Shown here: positions 55,460 through 64,000 of the stretch, in pieces
Numbering within the stretch: position 1 is the stretch's first letter
Layout of the letters: each line of letters starts with the position of its first letter
NCBI RefSeq assembly: GCF_018873765.1
Contig: NC_057922.1
Location: 16,257,563 to 16,321,562 of the forward strand
Direction: 5' to 3'
Length of the DNA stretch: 64,000 nt
DNA from: Telopea speciosissima
Taxonomy: Eukaryota; Streptophyta; Magnoliopsida; Proteales; Proteaceae
Position numbers and translations under genes: made by a program
The notes under the pieces: model-generated
Told to the model about the DNA's origin: nothing
The model's input: the letters and a program-made list of their open reading frames with translations, nothing else
The model's database searches: none

Positions 55460-55890
55460 CACCTATCTGGATCCCTCCAATTGCTCCCTTCTTCAAGGTA
55501 AATACGATTAGTCCAGATGTCCCAGAAGTCAAAGGTGTGGTATAGGAGTGGTAATTCGAGGCAATGCAGGGAAGCCAGTGTTTGCTCTCTCAGAAGTCTG
55601 CAATTTTGTCAATATCACTTAAGGTGAATCTTTTGCTATCAGAAGAGGGGTCTTGGAATGCATCCGGATGGGCATGGATCACATTGAGGTTAAGTTAGAC
55701 AATAAGGAAGTAATCTCTCTCATACAGTCACCCTCAAGAGCCCATCATCTCAGATATTAATTTTCTGTAACCACACCTTCTTTCATATAATCTTGATTAT
55801 ATTTCTAGGGAGTCGAACTTTGTAGCCGATGCCCTGCAAGGAGGCCACTTTCCAGTCCTTGGTTGACAGATCTTTGTAATCTTACAACCA
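55460..55890 (+). pseudogene. RNase H-like domain pseudogene
   Basis: In several frames the text reads WIPPIAPFFKVNT, then VIRGNAGKPVFALSE, SFAIRRGVLECIRMGMDHIE and VKLDNKEVISLIQ, a familiar plant RNase H-like domain order (as in the 3' part of L1-type LINEs and RVT_3 proteins). Stops and frame changes interrupt it and the C-terminal part (SNFVADAL-like) is eroded. It is inserted into the D/E-shared flank and absent from the UGT-D side. Confidence 0.65.
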
Positions 55891-56121
55891 TGTAGTGTCT
55901 TGTACATGCTCATCAATAGACTTATTTCTACAAAAGAAAATGTGAGGTACCTCGATCAATCATCAAATTATCATCTTGGGAACTGAGGATGGATCTCAAA
56001 TAATAGATTCCATGTGACTAGCCTTGCAGGGCCTTGGACGGCTTGTACAAGGACATGATCCGGTCTCAAAGGATAGTCAACGAAAAAACCTCGATAAAGA
56101 GGGAGAACACCGGTTAAGAGA
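55891..56121. other. intergenic, far end of D/E-shared flank
   Basis: 55945-55985 matches 52835-52870. No gene. Confidence 0.5.
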
Positions 56122-56129
56122 GATACGTG

Positions 56130-56399
56130 TAGGGATGTAAATGGATCGGATTCGACTCGGATAGTGCTATATCCGCATCCGCATCCGCATCCGATTAGCT
56201 TTCGGATGGATTCGGATAGTGCTAAACAGATACGGACACGGATACGGATCAGATATTTTATCCATTTACATGTAAATATAGCTTTTCGGATAACTATAGC
56301 CTATCCGTATCCGTTTAGCTTTCGGATGGATTCGGATAACGCTAAACAGATATGGACACGGATACGAAAACAGATTTTGACTATTCATTTACATCCCTA
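56130..56399. mobile_element. hAT-like MITE, complete
   Basis: 270 bp with inverted ends TAGGGATGTAAATGG and CATTTACATCCCTA, flanked by the exact 8-bp duplication GATACGTG (56122-56129 and 56400-56407). Interior carries direct copies of TTTCGGATGGATTCGGATA. Best-preserved member of the family at 8119-8370. Confidence 0.9.
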
Positions 56400-56407
56400 G
56401 ATACGTG

Positions 56408-57003
56408 CAGAGAATCCAAACTCGAAATGAAGAGAAATCACATCATACCCTCATTAGATGAAACTGAAAATTTTCTTCTCCTTGGACCGTTGGCATTGGC
56501 AAAGAAAAATAAAACGAGAGAAATAGACTAAGAGAGACGTGATCCCTTTGCCTTTCTTTGATTATGCAAATTAATAGAATCTGCTCTAAATATCTCTCAA
56601 TCAATACTGCTTATCATCACTTCACATCTCTAAATCTCCAATAAATCTCTCTAGCTCAGAGCCCACTCTCTGCAACCTCCAAAGTCTTCACCGGTAAGAG
56701 AGACGTGATCTCTTTTCCTTTATCTTTTGTTTTTCTTTGATGTATTCTCAACATTTCTAGTAGAAAATAGGCTGGTAGTCTATCACATCCAAGGGGCTCC
56801 TTGAAGGGACCTATGTAACAAACCACCTTATTTCTTCCATGATATTATCCTTATTATCTTACCAAAAAACAAATATATTATCCTTATTAAATAAATATGA
56901 TTTTCTCATCGCTTTCAAAGACTTCAAGCAAAGCTAGAGGAAACAGGGTCTTGAAGACCACTAGAAGATGGAATTGAATTGCTACAATAATTCACAAGAA
57001 GGC
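56408..57003. other. intergenic between UGT-E and UGT-F 3' ends
   Basis: No gene. Near 56945-57000 the minus strand carries CTTCTAGTGGTCTTCAAG, homologous to the UGT-C 3' flank. Confidence 0.5.
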
Positions 57004-57122
57004 CAATCCAGATAGTCTACGGCGCCCTGCTTGTAGGGCAGGGGTAAGGGGGTCATTGTAGGGTGCCTGTTTGTGCACTGCTCAGGCCGCTACGGGCAGG
57101 GCGCTGTAGAGGATCTGAATCC
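57004..57122. mobile_element. Mutator-like foldback MITE in UGT-F 3' flank
   Basis: Ends AATCCAGATAGTCTACGGCG and complement GGGATTCAGATCCTCTACAG, inner GCCCTGC motifs and GCAGGGGTAAGG. Same family as the UGT-C element but at a different point of the homologous flank, so an independent insertion. Flanks share CAAGAA only. Confidence 0.65.
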
Positions 57123-57311
57123 CAAGAAAAAACACTAGAACTCCCGTTGCGGAAGGAACAAGGTCCACATTGAGGCGATTCCCCCACTGCTAGACAAGAA
57201 ACTGATTCCTAGAGCTTTTAGGTTACAGCTATGAATGTATTTTGGTCTGATAATACAACAATGTTTGGCCATCTTCCAAAAGAGCATGAAATGTAGAAAA
57301 GTTTTGATTAT

Positions 57312-58872
57312 TTAATAATATTGTTTGGAGAGAAGAATGTCATTCACCATGTTGTTAAAATTGACATGGGAGGAGCCACCAGGAGCAGTGGCGGCCCCAG
57401 CTTTGTTCTTCCATTCCATGGCCTTCTTCTTCATCTCCTTACCTTTATCTCCGACCATCAACTCCCTCACAAGCTTCTCAACGTCTTCCCTCTTCACGTC
57501 TTGCTGAATTTCATCACCTATCCCCCAATTAACACATGAATATCTACAGTTGGTTGGTTGCTCGGAAAAGAAAGGCCAACAGATCACAGGCACACCACCA
57601 CATATACTATCAAGTGTAGAGTTCCAACCGCTATGTGTTAAAAACCCACCGATGGCTGGGTGGCTTAGGACTTGCTCTTGTGGGCACCAGCCTGCCAACA
57701 TACCTCTCTCTTTGGTTCGAATCATGAACTCGGGTGGAAACACGGTCGACTCACTCACCACAAGATTAGATCTTATGATCCACAAGAATGTTTGCTCACT
57801 ATTAGCGAGTCCCCAAGCAAACTCAGTGAGTTGTTGATGAGTCATTACTGTGATACTACCGAAATTCACGTAAACCACCGAACCGGGTTCTTTGGAATTG
57901 AGGCATTCAAGACGACCCGATTCTTCTTTCCTAGACTTCAAATCATCATCATCATTCTGCAATTGGTTCAGCAGCAATTGTAGAGGACCAATGGTGTAAA
58001 CACGAGGAGGTAACATAGTGGAGAGTGAATCTAAGATGTCCTGATCAAGGGCATCGAAGGTATTTAAAATGACAGCAGCAGCTTTCTGAGATCTATCTGC
58101 TTCTCCCATGATAAAGTCGAGCATCAAGTCGTTGGGATCGGTAGTTCGAGAAGAAGTAGGGAGATCTCTCAATCGCATGTTCTTCATTCCTGGAATGCAC
58201 TCAATGGGTGTCTCTAGATACCCATTTGTCAAGTAGCTTTCATCTACAAACAAAATCATACCAAATTAATTGATGATTTAAGAAATAAACTGGATTTTGG
58301 GGTTTTTTGGGTTTTTTAATTGAGATTTTACCTTTGAGAGGTATTAGGCCTTTTTCCATGAGGAGATGATAATTCATGTAGGCAAAGAAGCCACAAGCAC
58401 TATGTGTCCAACAAAAAACTTGAGGGATTCCGAGTTCCTCAGCAGCTTGAAGAGTGAAGCTCATGCAACCATCGGAAACTATGCCGGTGACTTGAGGGAT
58501 GTTGAGATCGGAGTTGAGTTTGGTGAGGAGGTTACGAAGGGGAACTAAACAAGTCTTCCTGATGGAATCACATAAAGCAGGGATATCTTGGGTAGCATCA
58601 TTAATGTCGTCTGGAAGTGGGAGACCATCAGGGATGGTATGGAAGTGAAAGTCAGATAAACCCTTTAGAGAATCAAGGCCTAATGAGTTGAGCAAGCGTC
58701 TGTGAATGAATTCGGTGTTGACGAAAGTGATATGGAAGCCACTGTGATGAAGAAGCTTTGCTACCTTGAGCATAGCATTTATGTGGCCTTGTGCTGGGAT
58801 TGGGATACATACCGCATGGGCCTTCTTGATCTCCTCCCCTACAATACAACTCAGCTCTCTCTTTGTGGACAT
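57312..58872 (-). CDS. UGT-F: UGT85-type UDP-glycosyltransferase, inverted copy
   Basis: Exons (minus) 58872-58332 and 58243-57312, phase-1 intron of 88 bp, 490 aa. N terminus MSTKRELSCIVGEEIKKAHA: the codon aligned with the start Met of UGT-C is CTG, and translation can begin from an ATG in the former leader, adding six residues. A further in-frame ATG (58953) lies only 14 bp from the LTR. Catalytic His is in [55 protein letters not shown]. Compared with UGT-E it lacks five residues net at LKS-RKEESG (IGSNLW replaced by Arg) and has Cys for Trp in the next LECLNSKEP. The deletion is in the interdomain loop, and the frame stays open, so a folded protein is possible but activity is less certain than for the others. 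The second half of exon 2 is nearly identical to UGT-E. Confidence 0.88.
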
Positions 58873-58966
58873 AGCTAGTGCTTTCTCTCCCACTTCAGGG
58901 TTTCCATTACCGCAGCTAAAGGAGTTGGATATACTACTATTATACTTGGGCAATCGTAGAGTCGTA

Positions 58967-59478
58967 TGTTAGAATAAATTGATCCGAATAGGGACAAAAT
59001 CCCAAAAGCCAGGATCTCCATAGGGCGTTCAAGAACACAATCAAATAAATAATAGAAAATAGGGATAGAACCACCAACCTTGTTTCGCATCCATAGTGAT
59101 GATGATCGCGAGGAAAATAAAGAACAAAGATCAGGTGCTTCCCCTCTATTCCCAAAAGTAAGCGGCTTGATGAGAATACCGAATGCGCAGGGGACTAACA
59201 ACCTGAATATCTCCCTCTCTTTCAAGAATGCACTCTCAATAGTAATTGAGAATAATAAGTTGTGATGGGTAGAGGGGGACTAGCTCTCCTTATATAGTAA
59301 TCCCTATAGGTCGACTCATCACAGCCTAATAGGAATCTATCGGCCCACACTAAGCAGTCCTCATTAGACTTCTAATATAACTTAATGACCCCACTTTATT
59401 AGACCAAAACCCTAATTAGCCTGGTTTAGGGATTTAATTATGTCCATATAGAATTTTATTAGAACTAAAATTCTAACA
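58967..59478 (-). repeat. 3' LTR of a second Copia element, next to UGT-F
   Basis: 512 bp, TGTTAGAAT...ATTCTAACA. On its right the coding-strand tract AAGTGGGAGAA is a typical Copia polypurine tract, which marks this as the 3' LTR and fixes the sense as minus. Same direction as UGT-F and about 95 bp from its start codon. Confidence 0.85.
59288..59296 (-). promoter_or_regulatory. TATA box inside the Copia 3' LTR, facing UGT-F
   Basis: On the minus strand ACTATATAAGGAGAGC, about 415 bp upstream of the UGT-F ATG. Position within the LTR fits the U3/R boundary of Copia elements. Activity is inferred. Confidence 0.55.
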
Positions 59479-62400
59479 TTCTCCCACTTGGACTTACATT
59501 AAATTCCTTATTTTTAAAAAGAATTTAAAAACAGTTTTGACCAAAACAATCACAGGCTAACAACTCTTTAAGAAAACTTTATGTGCACAATTTTTAAAAT
59601 AAATTGGTCTAGAGGTCATATTAGAAAGTCAATCCTATCCCATAGAGTTTTAGACACCGAATCATGGCGAATCGCATCTATGATCAAGCGACACAGAGCC
59701 TTCCATGGTCACGAGAGCCCTCAACTCTACTAACATGGATGCAATGTGGTAGTGTGACAACGAGATAATACTCACGCGGTGATTCCTTATGTATTATCCG
59801 TTTATCACCCAAAATTTCTCTTCTTTAAGTGGCACAAGCTCACTAGAGAAATAAACTTCGTGATTCTAACGAACGTATGTCTCATCGAGAAATAACTCGA
59901 GTTATACTTTATGTGTTATAAGACATACCTTTAGGCTAACAACTTAATGCCCTAACCTTGCCTAAGGTTAACACATTCCTTAAGACTTTAAAATCGAAAT
60001 ATATACATCATGTCAATAAATAAAACACTCATGTGTTTAAAAAAAGCTGCATGCAATGACACCGATATGTATATAAATCAAAGTTTACCATAAGGTAAAA
60101 ATACAGATGAAAAGAAACTTTAAATTACAATGAAGCAAAATAAAATAAACTCCCACTAACTAACCACATCCCATGATGCAACTAAGCCCATGCCTATGAC
60201 ATGTCTCTAAAAAACACAAGGGCGAAGACCTTTGGTTAGGGGATCCGCAACCATATCATCTGTACTAATATGCTCCTTTGTAATGTCACCTTCCTTTACT
60301 CTCTCCTTTATGGTCAAATACTTGACCTCCATGTGTTTAGACCCTCTAAGTCCTTTATTGTTGTTTATAACCAATACAAGAGTACATTATCACAATATAT
60401 CCGGATGGGTCTATCCACAAAATCTACAATAGTCAACTCCTTTATGAGATTTACTGAGCCAAATAGCACGAATAGCAGCCCATAGCATGCCACAAACTGC
60501 TGCATAGTCGAAGTGGTCACCAATGTCTGTTTTTACTCTTCCATGATCTCGCCCCTCCCTGCCATCAAGAAAACATAACGATGTGGATTTCTGTCATCCT
60601 CACAGACCAGCAAAGTCGAGTTTGTATACCCCACTAGCTTGAGTTCGAGAACGTGTGTAAGTCAAAGCATATAATCTCTTGTCCCCTTCAAGTACCTCAA
60701 TACTTTCTTAGCGACAACCCGGTGACTAAGACCAGGATCGCCGATACGCCAAGAAGTCCGTCACAAAAGCAATATCCGGTGCAGTAGGACACTGAGCATA
60801 TGATACTACCAAGTGCGCTAGCATAAGGCACCTTCTTCATTTCATCCCTCTCGGCTTTATTTTTGGGCACTGTGTGTCGAACTCGGTTTGTCACCCTTGA
60901 GAATAGGAACATTCCCAGGTTTGCAATCCAACATCTCGAACCTCTCGAACACGATCAACATAAGCCCTCACGAGAAAGACTTAATAAGCGGCGAGAACGA
61001 TCCCTATGGATCTCAATCCCAAGAACAAAAGAGGCCTCACCAAGGTCCTTCATGTCAAATTCCCTAGATAAAAGTTGCTTTGTATTATGCAACATCCCTA
61101 GAGTCCTTGCTTGCAAGCGGGATGTCATCCACATACGAATGAGAAAACAAAATTTGCTCCCACGACCTTGTGATATATACACTGATCCACTTTGTTTTTC
61201 ATAAAACCAAACGAAGTCACAACAACATCAAATTTAGAGATACCTTGCCTAGAAGCTTGTTTGAGACCGTAGATAGACTTCTTGAGTCTACACACAAGAT
61301 GATCTGAATCATCCACGCAAAACCCTCGGTGAACCATATATACTTCCTCATCAAGATTGCCATTGAGAAAGGCGGTTTTAACATCCATCGATGCAGCTCC
61401 ATATCAAAATGAGCTACCAATGCCATGATCACCCTGAAGGAATCCTTCGAGGAGCGGAGAAAAGGTCCCATTGTAGTCTACTCCCTCTCTCGAGTGAATC
61501 CCTTGGCTACCAGGCACTGGCTTTAAACCTCTCAACTTTTCCTTTGGAATCTCTTTTGGTTTTATACACCCATTTGCAACCAATGGGCTTACAACCTTTA
61601 GGTAAATCAACAAGCTCCCAAACATCATTATGTTTCATTGATTGCATTTCATCTCTCATCGCATCTATCCACAAATGACTGAGGACTAGAAAGCGATTAC
61701 TGAATAAGTAAGCTGGATCGACCACACAACCAATATCATAGTCATGTTCTCCCGGATAGCTGACCTTCTCTCCTGGTGGATCTCCGTAATGGTGCCACTC
61801 CGCCTCAACACGAATCCGAGGAATCTCATGCGCATTAATGATAGGATCCTCAACCGCATCACGAATAAGAGGAATCTCATCGGGTGCTACATGAATGTCG
61901 GGGCGGTATCAATATCAGGCTCCCGAACTCCAAGGAGTGTAACCAATGGCACAGTATGCCCCACATCGATCGAATAGGTAGAAGAATGGGTACCGATGTA
62001 CCAACCATGTGACTATCTTGAGCAGTACGAGAAGCGATCATTCTTTTCGGCCACATCAAATTCCGAAATTTCATGTCGTGACTCCACAATCCTAGTGCCT
62101 CCAGGGATTATAAAATTTATATCCCTTCGAATGATCGGTGGTGACAAAGTAGCAACGAGTAGTCTTGGGATCCAACTTGTTTAAAGTTGGATTATACAAC
62201 TTCACTTCTGCGGGCACCCCAAACTCTAAGATGGTTTAAAGCTGGGTTTACGGCCGGTCCATAACTCAAAAGGTGTAAGAGGAGCGACTTTAGTAGGTAC
62301 AGTTAAGGATATAAAGAGCGTTTTCAAGGCTTCACCCCATAAGAACTTAGGTAAATTTGTCCTACTAACCATACTCCTCACCATGTCCATAAGTATGCAG

Positions 62401-64000
62401 TTACGCCTTTCGGCGACCCCATTTTGTTCAGGACTTCTGGCATAGTAACCGACTAACTATTCGTCGAGTCCTCAAGGTATTTGGCAAGCGAGCCCTTAAG
62501 CTGTCAAAGATCGCCATATACGCCATAATACTCATCCCCACGATCGATCTAACAATTTTAATAACTTTCCCTAACTATTTCTCAACTTAGTCCTAAAAAT
62601 CTTGAACTTGTCAAGAGATTGGGCTTTTCTTTAATTAAATACGGTATCCATATCGGGAATAGTGCGATGCAGCAAAAGTGATGAAATAAAAATTTTTACA
62701 CAATGTGATGAATAGGGACCACGATGTCGGTGTGAATGATCTCTAACAGGTCGGAACTTCAGATCTGATTTTTCTTCTTTATTTTGGTCATCTTTCCCTT
62801 ACAACGTCTACACAAGTTTCTAGATCACTTTCAAGAGTAGGCGGGATGTCGAGACTTTATCGCCTTTCCACTCTTGCCTTAGAAATATGACCTAGCCGCT
62901 TATGCCACAATGTGAAGGACCATTCTTTAGGTAAGGGTCTTTTAGAAACAACACTTTCAACATTACAGGAGACGTAGATATCGGTGGGAGACAAACACAA
63001 TCGTACAATCCGTTGGACATAAAGCAGAACCAACTTTAGTTGAATTAAAAATAAATTAACCATAGTATTCTTTATTTCAAAATAGAAACCACTAATGTCC
63101 AAAAGCTGAAACCGAAATCAAATTCCGCCTAAAGGACGGTACATAAAAAGTGTTCTTTAAAGTCAATTTAAAACCGAGAATCTAATAATAAAATGACATC
63201 TCCCACGAACTCTACGTCGAATGTCCATCATTTCCTACGACCAGCCTTGATTCATCCTTGTTTGGCCTCCTCCGATTTATGAACCCCTATATGGTAAAAG
63301 CAACATGGTTAGTTGCACCGCTATCTAGCCACCAAGAACTGGATGGGGCCGATAGATTGGATTCACAAACAAAAGCCAAAGAATCATTACGATGGTGCTT
63401 GGGCTTGAGTAACCAAGCCTTGTATTTGTCGTGATCCTTCTTCATGTGACCCTTCTTCATGCAAAAGAAGCGGCCGATCACTCTCTTTCTTCAAAGAGTC
63501 TTTCTTGGGTCCCAAATTGTTAGTCCGATCGGTACGTTTATTAGCGAGACTTATGAGTATGGTTTTAGACTTCTTACTCTTACGGGCTTTGGAAGTAAGC
63601 AGAGAAGGCTTCTTCTCTTTCTTGATTTCTCTTCCTCGGACACAATCCTAGAAATTAGGTCATTAATGCTCCAAGACTCCATCTTCGGAAATGTAGTTGG
63701 TTTTTATGATGCCAAATTCGGAAGGTAGGGTATTTAAGGCTTGATGGACAATTAGGGCATCCGGAAGAGGAATGTCTAAGGCCTTGAGTTTAGTTTGGTA
63801 ATCAACCATCCTAATAATGTAATCCCTAACACCCCAGAACCATCATACTCCATATTAAATAACCCTTGCAAGTGTCCCAATCTAGCATTCGATGAAACTT
63901 TGTATCTCTTGGAAATTGCATCTAGCAATTCCTGGCGATACATTTCTCAGAGCGAGACCACTTTTTAGGTGTTCGGTATCGACCTCTTTATGGACAGATA

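Larger units (their letters stand above)
58967..64000 (-). mobile_element. Copia LTR retrotransposon, decayed, continues past window end
   Basis: 3' LTR at 58967-59478, then in reverse element order RNase H/reverse transcriptase text (about 60.2-61.9 kb, with AFLNGNLDEEVYM and KKSIYGLKQASR), integrase (about 62.0-62.9, LWHKRLGH at its start), protease (SWWLDSGATNHV, about 63.3) and gag (to the edge). The order is Copia. It is broken, with many breaks (ten or more), so older than the element at 38643-44678. The 5' LTR and the right target duplication are outside the window, so LTR-based dating is not possible. Left flank candidate duplication TCGTA (58962-58966). Confidence 0.88.

Overview
This is a nuclear segment of a flowering plant, most likely a dicot. 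Its genes have short GT-AG introns and the intergenic DNA is AT-rich and full of small inverted-repeat transposons. Copia, RTE-LINE and LTR relics are also present. I cannot fix the species. The density of the repeats and the presence of a UGT85 array would fit an early-diverging eudicot or a magnoliid, but that is a guess.

Layout: 1-8.6 kb is gene-free DNA holding several foldback (Mutator-like and hAT-like) elements. 8.7-16.75 kb is a complete ten-exon class 3 aldehyde dehydrogenase gene (ALDH3H1-like, 491 aa, + strand). 17.9-19.5 kb is a three-exon type II J-like co-chaperone gene (- strand, 385 aa) whose J domain lacks the HPD triad. 19.5-26.7 kb is intergenic with more foldback elements and, at 24.3-24.7 kb, what looks like an orphan copy of a UGT 3' flank.

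From 26.8 to 58.9 kb lies a cluster of six UGT85-type UDP-glucosyltransferase genes, named here A (26.8 kb), B (36.0), C (44.9), D (49.4), E (53.3), all on +, and F (58.9-57.3) on -. All six are intact two-exon genes with one phase-1 intron at the same place. A and B form one pair; C, D, E and F form a second group. Flanking DNA shows stepwise tandem duplication: A/B share both flanks, B/C share about 0.6 kb of 3' flank, and D/E share about 1.1 kb of 3' flank. E and F are inverted relative to each other and share a nearly identical second half of exon 2, as expected from gene conversion.

Transposons have shaped the cluster. A 1.7-kb solo LTR and a 5'-truncated RTE-type LINE sit between A and B. 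A complete-length but decayed Copia element ends about 230 bp upstream of gene C. A second decayed Copia element has its 3' LTR only about 95 bp upstream of gene F in the same orientation and continues off the right end of the window. Gene F has lost the ancestral start codon and the TATA-like motif that its relatives keep, so this LTR is a candidate promoter.

I found no wholly new system. The most interesting material is the reshaped UGT85 array, the HPD-less J protein, and a set of small transposons with readable target-site duplications.
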